From Pseudomonadota bacterium (GTDB taxonomy: Bacteria; Pseudomonadota; Alphaproteobacteria; Rhizobiales; Hyphomicrobiaceae), in contig JAEZBU010000005.1 in the NCBI GenBank assembly GCA_023426855.1, forward strand, positions 1-21,890: a DNA stretch of 21,890 nucleotides, in the 5' to 3' direction. A model generated the notes under the pieces. It searched no databases. It was given only the letters and a program-made list of their open reading frames with translations, and had not been told where the DNA came from. A program made the position numbers and the translations under genes. This document shows, in pieces, positions 7,383 to 15,263 of the stretch. The first letter of the stretch is position 1. Each line of letters opens with the position of its first letter.

Positions 7383-8486
7383 ATGAGCTGGTCATTTGCA
7401 TTATCAGTCGCGACATTATTCGCCGCGCCATTGGCGCTCGGCATCACGGCGGCAAGCGCGAAGCCGACGCACTTGCTCGACCCCGTCGCCCACGAGAACC
7501 TCGCCATCTACTTCATCCGCGGCCCTTCCGCCGCCGGACCGGTGCCGCTGACATTGCAGGAAGCAATGGCCAAGGGCGCGGTGCACGTGCACGAGACCGG
7601 ACAGGTCAATGATCTCGTCATCGAGAACACCGGAAAAGAGGACGTCTTCGTCCAGGCTGGCGACATCGTCAAAGGCGGCAAGCAGGATCGGGTGTTGACC
7701 GTTAGCATGCTTGTGCCCGCCAACTCCGGGAGAATCGAAATCGGTGCTTACTGCGTCGAACAAGGCCGCTGGGCCGCGCGCGGTCGCGAAGATGTCTCCC
7801 GCTTCAGCAGCGCCGAGAAGTCCGTCCCGTCGCGGGCCGCGAAACTCGCCATGCTGGCACCTGAAAAAACCGTGCAACCGCGCGCGCGGACCACGCAGGA
7901 GTCCGAACCGGCGATGCGCAACATCCAACGCACCGACAATCGCGCCAGCGGCTTCACCAGAGGCGGCCATTCGCGTCAATCGGACGTGTGGGCGGAAGTC
8001 TCCAAGATCCAGCGGGCGCTGTCTGACAACGTACAGGAGAGCGTCAATTCCAGTCTGTCGGCGTCCAGTCTGCAGCTCAGCCTTGAGAACAAGAAGCTGG
8101 CAGAGGCGCGCTCGGCTTATGTCGATGCATTGAAGGATGCCGGCAAGACGGACAGCGACATCGTCGGCATGGTTGTCGCAATCAACGGCCGGATCAGCAG
8201 CGCCGACATCTACCCCTCGAACGGGCTGTTCAAGAAGATGTGGCCGAAGCTGCTCGATGCCGCGGCGACGGAAGCCATCGGCAGCAACGCGGACAAGGCG
8301 ACACCACCGACGGTCGCATCGGTGCAAGCGTTCCTGACCGATGCGGAAAATGCCAAGACGGCGACGGTGACCGATACGCGGGCCAGTCCGATCAAGCGCG
8401 AGATCCGCGACGCCGAGAGCAGCCTGCTGGTGGAAACGCGCAAGAATGACGGCGGCTTCGTGCATCGCGCCTATCTGTCGAAGTAA
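7383..8486 (+). CDS. Exported ARPP-1-domain protein of unknown function
   Basis: A 367-residue protein with an N-terminal signal peptide (hydrophobic 4-22, likely cleavage after ASA at 26). The mature protein matches the ARPP-1 domain (first noticed beside ADP-ribosylglycohydrolase and rhodanese-phosphatase proteins). Family blocks visible are VFVQAGDIVKGGKQDR (88-103), SMLVPANS (108-115), CVEQGRW (124-130), and toward the C-terminus DIVGMVVAINGRISSADIYPS...LFKKMWPKLLDA. A Lys/Arg/Ser-rich linker (about 140-200) separates the N- and C-terminal blocks. No catalytic activity is established. A good ribosome site (GGGAGG, about 10 bp before the ATG) and a strong terminator after the stop make it a discrete unit. 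It lies 144 bp after the TRAP permease and before the amidohydrolase, so a link to this catabolic island is possible but unproven. Confidence 0.75.
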   Translation: MSWSFALSVATLFAAPLALGITAASAKPTHLLDPVAHENLAIYFIRGPSAAGPVPLTLQEAMAKGAVHVHETGQVNDLVIENTGKEDVFVQAGDIVKGGKQDRVLTVSMLVPANSGRIEIGAYCVEQGRWAARGREDVSRFSSAEKSVPSRAAKLAMLAPEKTVQPRARTTQESEPAMRNIQRTDNRASGFTRGGHSRQSDVWAEVSKIQRALSDNVQESVNSSLSASSLQLSLENKKLAEARSAYVDALKDAGKTDSDIVGMVVAINGRISSADIYPSNGLFKKMWPKLLDAAATEAIGSNADKATPPTVASVQAFLTDAENAKTATVTDTRASPIKREIRDAESSLLVETRKNDGGFVHRAYLSK

Positions 8487-8521
8487 GCAGCGGCCGCCGA
8501 TCCGGTTGGTTCGCGAACACG

Positions 8522-8560
8522 TCATGGCCGGTCGGCGCGTCGACCGGCCATGATCCGTTT
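8522..8560 (+). terminator. Intrinsic terminator after the ARPP-1 gene
   Basis: A perfect 13-bp inverted repeat, TCATGGCCGGTCG (8522-8534) and CGACCGGCCATGA (8541-8553), with a 6-nt loop, lies 35 bp past the stop. It is followed by TCCGTTTT, giving a short T-run at 8557-8560. The stem is very stable and the T-run modest, so termination is likely but perhaps incomplete. It separates the ARPP-1 gene from the amidohydrolase-RidA pair. Confidence 0.65.
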
Positions 8561-8609
8561 TGCGGACTGATCACCGAGCGCGCTGGACACGACGCACCAG
8601 GACGGTATC

Positions 8610-9803
8610 GTGGCGTATCCGGATTATCCCGTTGGCCAAGCGATGGAGTACCCCTTGAGCTACGATCTGATCCTGAAAGGCGGCCGCGTCATCGACCCGT
8701 CGCAAGGCATCGACGGTCCCAATGAAGTCGGCTTCAGCGAGGGCAAGGTTGCGGCCGTCGCGAAATCCCTGAAGCCCGGTCCGACGACCAAGGTTCGCGA
8801 TGTCGGCGGCAAAATCATCACCCCCGGCTTGATCGACATGCACACCCACGTCTACTGGGGCGGCACGTCGCTCGGCATCGACGCGGAGGAGTTCTGCCGG
8901 ACCAGCGGCGTCACCACGGCCATCGATACCGGTAGCGCGGGACCGGGCAATTTCCTCGGCTTCCGCAAGCATGTGATCGAGAAATCCGAAGTGCGGATCC
9001 TCGCTTACCTTCACGTCTCATTTGCGGGAATCTACGCGTTCTCCAACACCATCATGGTCGGCGAGAGCGAAGAGGTGCGCCTGCTGGCGCCGCAGGATTG
9101 CGTGGAAGTTGCCGAGCAGCATCGTGATGTGCTCGTCGGCATCAAGGTGCGCGTGGGACGGCATGCGTCCGGCACGCAGGGCTGGAATGCTCTGAAAATG
9201 GCGCTCGAAGTCGCCGAGGAAGTCGGCATGCCGCTGATGGCGCATATCGATCATCCGCCGCCATCGTACGAGGATGTCATCAACCTGCTGCGACCGGGCG
9301 ACATTCTCACCCACGCGTTCCGGCCGTTCCCGAATACGCCGTGCTCGGCGCAGGGTAAGGTGAAGCCGGAAGTGCTGGCGGCGCGCGAACGCGGCGTGCT
9401 GTTCGACATCGGCCACGGCAAGGGTTCGTTCGCCTTCAAGACTGCCCGCGCCATGCTGGCCAACGGTTTCTACCCGGACACCATCTCATCCGACGTGCAT
9501 ACGCTGTGCATCAACGGCCCTGCCTTCGATCAGGTGACGACGATGTCGAAGTTCCTGTGCTTGGGCATGCCGCTGCGCGACATCATCAAGGCGTCGACTG
9601 AGAGCGCAGGGATGGCGCTGCGACGCCCGGAGCTCGGCAGCCTGAAACCCGGCTCGGTCGGCGATGCGACGATCCTCAGCGTGAACGACGGAGAGTTCGA
9701 TTACGTGGACGTCGTGGGCGAGCACTTGACCGGCAAGCAACGCATCGTTTCAGAAGGGGTAGTCATCGGCGGCCGCTGGTGGCACCCTCGCGAGGAAGCC
9801 TGA
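8610..9803 (+). CDS. Metal-dependent amidohydrolase/deacetylase family protein (cog3964 type)
   Basis: A 397-residue amidohydrolase-superfamily enzyme. Metal and catalytic positions are intact: HTH at 78-80 (IDMHTHVYWGG), Lys179 in GIKVR (candidate carboxylated bridging lysine), His212 (AHIDHPP), His235 (THAFRP) and Asp295 (SSDVHT). The N- and C-terminal strands form the usual urease-like beta sandwich (LILKGGRVIDP; GDATIL). The pattern fits the group often annotated as dihydroorotase or D-aminoacylase. From memory, a characterised relative (Atu3266) hydrolyses acetylated (R)-alpha-hydroxy acids such as acetyl-(R)-mandelate, so dihydroorotase activity should not be assumed. The GTG at 8610 has CCAGGA 8 bp upstream; an ATG at 8643 is a shorter alternative. 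RidA follows after 22 bp, so the two are probably cotranscribed. Confidence 0.85.
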   Translation: MAYPDYPVGQAMEYPLSYDLILKGGRVIDPSQGIDGPNEVGFSEGKVAAVAKSLKPGPTTKVRDVGGKIITPGLIDMHTHVYWGGTSLGIDAEEFCRTSGVTTAIDTGSAGPGNFLGFRKHVIEKSEVRILAYLHVSFAGIYAFSNTIMVGESEEVRLLAPQDCVEVAEQHRDVLVGIKVRVGRHASGTQGWNALKMALEVAEEVGMPLMAHIDHPPPSYEDVINLLRPGDILTHAFRPFPNTPCSAQGKVKPEVLAARERGVLFDIGHGKGSFAFKTARAMLANGFYPDTISSDVHTLCINGPAFDQVTTMSKFLCLGMPLRDIIKASTESAGMALRRPELGSLKPGSVGDATILSVNDGEFDYVDVVGEHLTGKQRIVSEGVVIGGRWWHPREEA

Positions 9804-9825
9804 CACACTTATCGGAGATGCGCTC

Positions 9826-10284
9826 ATGACGCCTGAAGAGAAGCTGAAAAGCCTTGGACTGACCCTGCCCGCAGTCCCAACGCCGGTCGCGAACTATGTT
9901 TCGTTCAAGGTCTTTGACAAGACCCTGTATTGCTCCGGCCAGGGTCCGCGCACGCCGGATGGCAGCTACTTCACCGGCAAGGTCGGCCGTGACGTCACCG
10001 TCGAGCAGGCTTACGAGCACGCCAAGCTCATCGGTCTGCAGATCCTCGCCACCGCCAAGAAAGCCGTCGGCGACCTGTCGCGCCTCGAAGCCATCAAGCT
10101 GCTCGGCATGGTCAACGGTGTGCCGGAGTTCGGCGATCAGCCGAAGGTGATCAACGGTTGCTCCGACCTGCTGGTCGAGGTGCTGGGTGAGCGCGGGCGG
10201 CATGCGCGTTCCGCGGTCGGCATGGGCTCGCTGCCGAACAACATGACAGTCGAGATCGAGGCGATCTTCCGCATCCACGACTGA
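9826..10284 (+). CDS. RidA family protein (YjgF/YER057c/UK114)
   Basis: A 152-residue protein of the trimeric RidA superfamily, with YCSGQGPRTPDG (35-46), FTGKVGRDVTVEQAYEHAK (49-67) and the C-terminal block ARSAVGMGSLPNNMTVEIEAI (127-147). Arg128 and Glu145 occupy the usual ligand-binding positions. Classical RidA proteins hydrolyse reactive enamine/imine intermediates such as 2-aminoacrylate, and pathway-specific paralogues act in ureide or aromatic amine catabolism. At about 150 residues with an N-terminal extension (EEKLKSLGLTLP) it belongs to the longer paralogue type often placed in catabolic operons, rather than the roughly 128-residue housekeeping form. The ribosome site is GGAG about 11 bp upstream. 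It lies 22 bp after the amidohydrolase and convergent with the carbamoylase gene. Confidence 0.9.
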   Translation: MTPEEKLKSLGLTLPAVPTPVANYVSFKVFDKTLYCSGQGPRTPDGSYFTGKVGRDVTVEQAYEHAKLIGLQILATAKKAVGDLSRLEAIKLLGMVNGVPEFGDQPKVINGCSDLLVEVLGERGRHARSAVGMGSLPNNMTVEIEAIFRIHD

Positions 10285-10328
10285 CGGCGCGAAGCCGCCA
10301 TCGTTCTACAATTGAAGCGCGGGTGCCG

Positions 10329-11267
10329 TCACTCCGGCGGCGGCACCGCGCCTTTGCGTTCAACGATCATGCCATAGTGCTGCGGCTGGCGATGGATGGC
10401 GAAGTTGAACACCGTCGACTTATATGACGCCGTGAGATCGAGATCGCAGCGCGCGAAGCACAGCTCGTCGCCGAGCGTCGCGCACATCGCGACCGTCTCG
10501 CCGGACGGCGCGATGATCTGGGACTGCCCCATCTGCACCACGCCTTCTTCCTCGCCGGCCTTCGCAACGCCCACCACCCACGTACCATTCTGGTAAGCGC
10601 CCGCCTGCATCACCAGCGCGTTGTGGTGATTGGCGAGCGCGTCATGTTCCGGCGCCGGCGGATTGTGCACCGGCGTGTTGTAGCCGAGGACGATCATCTC
10701 GACGCCTTGCAGGCCCATGACGCGATAGGTCTCCGGCCAGCGGCGGTCATTGCAAATGCACATGCCGATGATGCCGCCGAACGCGCGAAACACCGGAAAG
10801 CCCAGGTCGCCAACCTCGAAGTAGCGCTTCTCCAGATGCTGAAACTGCCGCCACGGTTCGTGCTCGGCATGACCCGGCAGATGCACCTTGCGATACTTGC
10901 CGACGATGCGGCCGGTCTTGTCGACCAGGATTGCCGTGTTGAACCGGCGCAGGCGTCCGTCCTGCTCGACCAGTTCCGCGTAGCCGAGCTGGAAACCGAT
11001 GCCGAGCTTCTGCGCCTCATCGAACAGCGGTCGTGTTTCCGGCGACGGCATCTCGCGCTCGAAGTAGCTGTCGATTTCGGCCTGATCGGCGAAATACCAG
11101 CGCGGGAAAAACGTCGTCAGCGCGAGTTCGGGAAACACCACGAGATCGCAGCCGTGCGCCTTGGCCTCGCGCAGCAGCGCGATCAGCCTGCGCACGACTT
11201 GGCTGCGCGTTTCCGCCTTCGCGATCGGTCCCAGTTGCGCGGCACCAACGGTGATGATCCTCGGCAT
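10329..11267 (-). CDS. N-carbamoyl-D-amino-acid hydrolase (nitrilase superfamily)
   Basis: A 312-residue carbon-nitrogen hydrolase with very high resemblance to Agrobacterium D-carbamoylase (about 304 residues). The nitrilase triad falls at the same numbers as in that enzyme: E47 (FPELALTTFFPRW), K127 (GKYRKVHLPGH) and C172 (CICNDRRWPETYRVMG). The conserved blocks FQHLEKRYFE-GDLGFPV, GYNTPVHNPP, QAGAYQNGTWVVG and the end block HRQPQHYGMI are also present. The expected reaction is hydrolysis of N-carbamoyl-D-amino acid to D-amino acid, CO2 and NH3 in the cytoplasm. The start at 11267 is chosen because AGGAGGG lies just upstream and because upstream residues are unrelated to the family. It is the last gene of the ABC transporter operon (43 bp after the ATPase gene), which suggests that the transporter imports its substrate or a precursor. 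No classical hydantoinase is present. Confidence 0.9.
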   Translation of the reverse strand: MPRIITVGAAQLGPIAKAETRSQVVRRLIALLREAKAHGCDLVVFPELALTTFFPRWYFADQAEIDSYFEREMPSPETRPLFDEAQKLGIGFQLGYAELVEQDGRLRRFNTAILVDKTGRIVGKYRKVHLPGHAEHEPWRQFQHLEKRYFEVGDLGFPVFRAFGGIIGMCICNDRRWPETYRVMGLQGVEMIVLGYNTPVHNPPAPEHDALANHHNALVMQAGAYQNGTWVVGVAKAGEEEGVVQMGQSQIIAPSGETVAMCATLGDELCFARCDLDLTASYKSTVFNFAIHRQPQHYGMIVERKGAVPPPE

Positions 11268-11310
11268 ATCGTGCCCTCCTCGTGCCTGCTCTGTCGTACG
11301 CCGGCGCTGG

Positions 11311-12303
11311 TCAGACGTGCTCGGCGACTGGCCCTTCGCGCAGATGGCAAGCCGCATACTGGCCCGGACGCACTTCGCGCATCGCCGGCCGCTCGGTCTT
11401 GCAGCGCGCGAAGGCATAGGGACAACTGGTATGGAAATGGCAGCCCGCGGGCGGCTTGATCGGGCTCGGCACGTCGCCCTGCAGGATGATGCGATCCGGC
11501 TTTTGGGTCGGATCCGGCACCGGCACCGCAGACAGCAACGCTTCCGTGTAGGGATGCTGTGGCGCGGCGAACAAGGCAGCCTTATCGGCGATTTCCACGA
11601 TGCGCCCCAGGTACATCACAGCCACGCGGCGCGTCATGTGCTCGACGATCGCCAGATCGTGACTGATGAACAGCAGCGCAAGGCCGAGCTCGCGTTGCAG
11701 ATCGCTCAGCAGATTGACGATCTGCGCCTTCACCGAAACATCGAGCGCCGACACGGCTTCGTCGCAAATGATGATGTCCGGATCGGTTGCCAGAGCCCGC
11801 GCGATTCCGATGCGCTGCCGCTGCCCGCCGGAAAACTCATGCGGCCAGCGGTTGATGGCATCGCGCGGCAGCCGCACCTTGTCCATCAAATCGCCGACAC
11901 GCTCGTCGATCTCGGATTGCGATTTCGCCAGCCGGAAATTGCGGATCGGTTCGGCCAGGATATCGCGGACGCGCATGCGCGGGTTGAGGCTGGAGAATGG
12001 ATCCTGGAACACCACCTGGATACGGCGGCGTAACGGCCGCAACGCTCCTGCGCCGACGTTATCGATACGCGCACCGTCCAGCCAGACCTCACCGTCGGTG
12101 ATGTCGAACAGGCGCAGGATGGCGCGGCCGACGGTGGACTTTCCGCACCCGGACTCACCGACCAGCGCCAGCGTCTCGCCCTTCTCGATATGGAAAGACA
12201 CGCCATCGACGGCATGCACGTGGCCGGTGACGCGACCCAACACGCCACCATGCAACGCGAAGTGTTTTTTGAGGCCTTTGACCTGAAGCAGCGGCGTCGT
12301 CAT
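11311..12303 (-). CDS. Oligopeptide-type ABC transporter ATP-binding protein (DppF/OppF family)
   Basis: A 330-residue ABC ATPase with Walker A GESGCGKST (49-57), Q-loop near residue 100 (VVFQDPFSSLNP), signature FSGGQRQR (157-164), Walker B IIICDEA (177-183) and switch His in LLFISHDL. The C-terminal oligopeptide-type extension carries the spaced cysteines of CHFHTSCPYAFARC. It energises the heteromeric permease at the cytoplasmic face. The ATG at 12303 overlaps the stop of the neighbouring ATPase gene by 4 bp (ATGA), which fixes the start. The typical second-ATPase features (RVTGHVHAVDGVSF insertion before Walker A) fit DppF rather than DppD. Confidence 0.92.
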   Translation of the reverse strand: MTTPLLQVKGLKKHFALHGGVLGRVTGHVHAVDGVSFHIEKGETLALVGESGCGKSTVGRAILRLFDITDGEVWLDGARIDNVGAGALRPLRRRIQVVFQDPFSSLNPRMRVRDILAEPIRNFRLAKSQSEIDERVGDLMDKVRLPRDAINRWPHEFSGGQRQRIGIARALATDPDIIICDEAVSALDVSVKAQIVNLLSDLQRELGLALLFISHDLAIVEHMTRRVAVMYLGRIVEIADKAALFAAPQHPYTEALLSAVPVPDPTQKPDRIILQGDVPSPIKPPAGCHFHTSCPYAFARCKTERPAMREVRPGQYAACHLREGPVAEHV

Positions 12304-13289
12304 GCGGATACCGCCTCCCGGGCTGCGAAATGGCATGCAGCGAGATGGTTGGCGCCTTTCATTTCGAGCGCCGGCGCCACTTCCCGACAGACGTCCTGCA
12401 CCTTGGGACAGCGCCCGGCAAACACGCAGCCTGGAATGCGCGCCTTGAGGCTGGGCACCAGGCCGGGAATTTCCGACAGGCGGGTCTGCTCACCGGAAAG
12501 CGATGATCCGATTTTCGGCACCGCGCCGAGCAAACCTTGCGTGTAGGGATGGCGTGGATTGCCAAACAGTTCGCGGACAGGCGCTTCTTCCACCTTGCGA
12601 CCGGCGTACATCACCATCACACGCTCGGCGACTTCGGCAACGACGCCGAGATCGTGCGTGATCAGCATGATCGCGGCGCCGACGCGGCGTTTCAGGTCCG
12701 CCATCAGCCCGAGAATCTGCGCCTGTATGGTGACGTCGAGCGCCGTTGTCGGCTCGTCCGCGATCAGCAGCTTCGGATTGCACGCCAGCGCCATGGCGAT
12801 CATCACCCGCTGGCGCATGCCGCCGGACAACTGATGCGGGTATTCTCCAACGCGTCGGCGCGGCTCGGGAATGCCGACCAGCGTCAGCATCTCGACCGCG
12901 CGCTTTTCAGCATCGGAGCGCGACAGCCCCTGATGCAGCCGCAGCGTCTCGCCGATCTGCCGGCCGATTGTGAGCACTGGATTAAGGCTCGTCATCGGTT
13001 CCTGGAAGATCATGCTGATGTCGTCGCCGCGGATGTCGCGCATCTCCTTGTCCGATAGCGACAGCAGATCACGATTGCCGAAGCGGATCGTGCCGGCGAT
13101 GCGTCCCGGCGGCTCCGGGATCAGGCGCAGGATCGACATGGCGGTGACTGACTTGCCGCAACCGGACTCACCGACAATGGCCAGCGTTTCACCTTCCGCG
13201 ACATGGAACGACACGCCATCGACCGCGCGATTGACGCCGTCCGGCGTGCGGAAATGCGTCTGCAGGTTTTCGACTTCCAGCAGCGCCAT
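12300..13289 (-). CDS. Oligopeptide-type ABC transporter ATP-binding protein (DppD/OppD family)
   Basis: A 329-residue ABC ATPase: Walker A GESGCGKS (40-47), Q-loop in MIFQEPMTSLNP (93-104), signature LSGGMRQR (154-161), Walker B LLIADEPTTALD (174-185), LITHDLG switch region, then the oligopeptide transporter C-terminal domain with CVFAGRCPKVQDVC cysteines. It pairs with the DppF-type protein. It begins 3 bp after the stop of the permease gene upstream and overlaps the next gene by 4 bp, so the genes form a tightly coupled operon. Length and motifs are complete. Confidence 0.92.
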   Translation of the reverse strand: MALLEVENLQTHFRTPDGVNRAVDGVSFHVAEGETLAIVGESGCGKSVTAMSILRLIPEPPGRIAGTIRFGNRDLLSLSDKEMRDIRGDDISMIFQEPMTSLNPVLTIGRQIGETLRLHQGLSRSDAEKRAVEMLTLVGIPEPRRRVGEYPHQLSGGMRQRVMIAMALACNPKLLIADEPTTALDVTIQAQILGLMADLKRRVGAAIMLITHDLGVVAEVAERVMVMYAGRKVEEAPVRELFGNPRHPYTQGLLGAVPKIGSSLSGEQTRLSEIPGLVPSLKARIPGCVFAGRCPKVQDVCREVAPALEMKGANHLAACHFAAREAVSA

Positions 13290-13292
13290 CGC

Positions 13293-14225
13293 TCACGCCC
13301 CCTTGGCTGTGCGCGGGTCGAGCGCGTCTCTGAGGCCATCACCGAGCAGGTTCACCGCAAGCACGGTGATCGACAGAAATACGGCCGGGAAGAAGATGAT
13401 GTACGGCTTCACCTGCCACAGCGCGCGGCCGTCGGCCATGATGTTGCCCCACGACGGAATGATCGGCGGCGTACCTGCGCCGATGAACGAAAGGATGGAT
13501 TCTGTGATCATCGCCGATGCGCAGATGTAGGTCGCCTGCACAGTCAGCGGCGCCACGGTATTCGGCAGGATATGGCGAAAGATAATCATCGGTGTCGTCG
13601 TGCCGGCCGCAATCGCGGCATCGACATACGGCTGCTCGCGCAACGACAGAACAACACCGCGCACCAGGCGCGATACGCGGGGAATCTCAGCAACGGCGAT
13701 CGCCATGATCACGTTCTCGACGCTGGCCCGCGTCAGCGCCATCAATGCGATTGCCAGCAGGATCGGCGGAATGGACATCATGCCATCCATGATCCGCATG
13801 ATCAGCCCATCGATCCAGCGCAGGTATCCGGAAACCAGACCGATCGCCAAGCCGATCACCGACGCAATGACGGCGACCGAAAAGCCGACGAGCAGAGATA
13901 CGCGAGCACCGTATAAAACGCGCGAATAGATATCGCGGCCGACGGCATCACTACCGAACCAGAATTCAGCCGAGGGCTCTCGCGTACGCTTCGCCGGAGC
14001 CAGTGCCGTTGGATCGACTGTGCCGAGATACGGCGCGAAGATCGCGATCAACACCATCAGCACCAGCAAGCCGAGACCGACCGAGATCGTCGGCTGACGC
14101 AGGATGAAACCGATCAGGCCACGCCGTACTTTTACCGGCGGCAGGATGTCCGGCAGTTCCGGTGCCGCGCTGAAAGCATCACGCCGCGCGGCCGGATCAG
14201 CGGTTGCTGTGAAGGGCGTATTCAA
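13293..14225 (-). CDS. Oligopeptide-type ABC transporter permease (DppC/OppC family)
   Basis: A 310-residue inner-membrane permease. A cytoplasmic N-terminal tail (about 1-40, Pro/Ala-rich) is followed by TM1 (VGLGLLVLMVLIAIFAPYLG), a periplasmic segment with the family phrase FWFGSDAVGRDIYSRVLYGARVS, then five more membrane segments, and the EAA loop with coupling motif (AAIAAGTTTPMIIFRHILPN). The start is a TTG at 14225, inferred because no ATG or GTG precedes TM1 in frame and because the TTGA overlap with the preceding permease stop mirrors the 4-bp overlap found elsewhere in this operon. It heterodimerises with the DppB-type permease. Confidence 0.9.
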   Translation of the reverse strand: MNTPFTATADPAARRDAFSAAPELPDILPPVKVRRGLIGFILRQPTISVGLGLLVLMVLIAIFAPYLGTVDPTALAPAKRTREPSAEFWFGSDAVGRDIYSRVLYGARVSLLVGFSVAVIASVIGLAIGLVSGYLRWIDGLIMRIMDGMMSIPPILLAIALMALTRASVENVIMAIAVAEIPRVSRLVRGVVLSLREQPYVDAAIAAGTTTPMIIFRHILPNTVAPLTVQATYICASAMITESILSFIGAGTPPIIPSWGNIMADGRALWQVKPYIIFFPAVFLSITVLAVNLLGDGLRDALDPRTAKGA

Positions 14226-15163
14226 TAGCGGATCCTCGGATCGAGCAGCGTGTAGATCAGGTCGATGGCGAGATTGACCAGCACGTAGACGAAGCTGAAC
14301 ATCAGCACGAGGCCCTGGATCAGCGGATAGTCACGGCGCACGATCGCATCGATGGTCAGACGTCCGAGACCGGGGATCGCGAAGACGCTCTCCGTCACCA
14401 CCGCTCCACCGATCAGCAGCGCCACGCCGATGCCGATCACCGTCACGATGGGCACGGCCGCGTTCTTCAACGCATGCAGGAAGAGCACACCGCCCTGCCC
14501 CACGCCTTTCGCGCGCGCGGTGCGAATGTAGTCCTGGCTCAGGACTTCGAGCATCGTTGCGCGCGTGATGCGGGCAATCAACGCGATGTAGACGAAGCCG
14601 AGCGCGATGCCTGGCAGGACCAAATGCTCAAGCCAAGGCCAGAACCCGCGCGAAATCGGCGAATAGCCTTGCACGGGGAGCCAATCGAGTTCGAGGGCAA
14701 AGTAGTAGGCCAGCAGATATCCAACGACGAAAACGGGGATCGAAAACCCCAGCACCGACACGCTCATGATCAGACGGTCGATCCACGTTCCAGCCTTCCA
14801 CGCCGCGACGACACCAATCGGAACGGCGATGCCGATCGCCAGGATCAGCGTGACGATCATCAGAGAAAGCGTCGGCTCGACACGCTGCCCGATCAACTCG
14901 GTGACCGGCAGGCCGGTAAACATCGATATGCCGAGATCGCCTCGCAGAACATGCCCGCTCCATTCCGTGAAACGGACCAGGAAAGGCCGATCAAGTCCCA
15001 GGCTCTGGCGGATCTTCTCGACGTCTTCAGGAGACGCCTGCTCACCGGCAATGACGGCCGCCGGGTCGCCCGGCGCAATATATAGCAGGCTGAAGACGAA
15101 AAAGCCGACGAATGCCATGACCGGAATCGTCGCAAGCACGCGCCGTAGCAGGTAACCGAGCAT
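14222..15163 (-). CDS. Oligopeptide-type ABC transporter permease (DppB/OppB family)
   Basis: A 313-residue inner-membrane permease beginning MLGYLLRRVLATIPVM, the characteristic start of DppB proteins, with ILFIAPGDPA-like LYIAPGDPAAVIAG after TM1, and the EAA motif segment YIRTARAKGVGQGGVLFLHALKNA near the middle. It ends in the family's LIYTLLDPRIRY. The start at 15163 is chosen because of the family alignment and a GGGGAG ribosome site just upstream; an in-frame ATG at 15241 would add 26 unrelated residues. It lies 135 bp after the binding-protein gene, with a strong hairpin between. Confidence 0.91.
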   Translation of the reverse strand: MLGYLLRRVLATIPVMAFVGFFVFSLLYIAPGDPAAVIAGEQASPEDVEKIRQSLGLDRPFLVRFTEWSGHVLRGDLGISMFTGLPVTELIGQRVEPTLSLMIVTLILAIGIAVPIGVVAAWKAGTWIDRLIMSVSVLGFSIPVFVVGYLLAYYFALELDWLPVQGYSPISRGFWPWLEHLVLPGIALGFVYIALIARITRATMLEVLSQDYIRTARAKGVGQGGVLFLHALKNAAVPIVTVIGIGVALLIGGAVVTESVFAIPGLGRLTIDAIVRRDYPLIQGLVLMFSFVYVLVNLAIDLIYTLLDPRIRY

Positions 15164-15179
15164 TCCTGTCTCCCCTGCC

Positions 15180-15204
15180 TTCACCTGCTCACTGAAGAGG
15201 TGAA
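15180..15204 (-). promoter_or_regulatory. Small hairpin just upstream of the dppB-type ribosome site
   Basis: TTCACCT (15180-15186) and AGGTGAA (15198-15204) form a perfect 7-bp stem with an 11-nt loop, ending about 5 bp upstream of the GGGGAG ribosome site of the first permease gene. It could influence translation initiation. There is no T-run. Confidence 0.3.
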
Positions 15205-15263
15205 AGCGAGCGTGGCGCGCGGGGAGATATCCGCTTGCCACGCCGTCTTGAATAGGTCGGCGT

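Noticed and set aside
7416..8525. 369-codon minus-strand frame
   Set aside because: Antisense to the ARPP-1 gene and spans the terminator arm. No signal, motif or ribosome site supports it.
10285..10345. Bidirectional terminator between the convergent RidA and carbamoylase genes
   Set aside because: Only short stems (CGGC/GCCG, and GGTGCCG/CGGCACC overlapping the carbamoylase stop) and no T-run, so the evidence is too weak to annotate.
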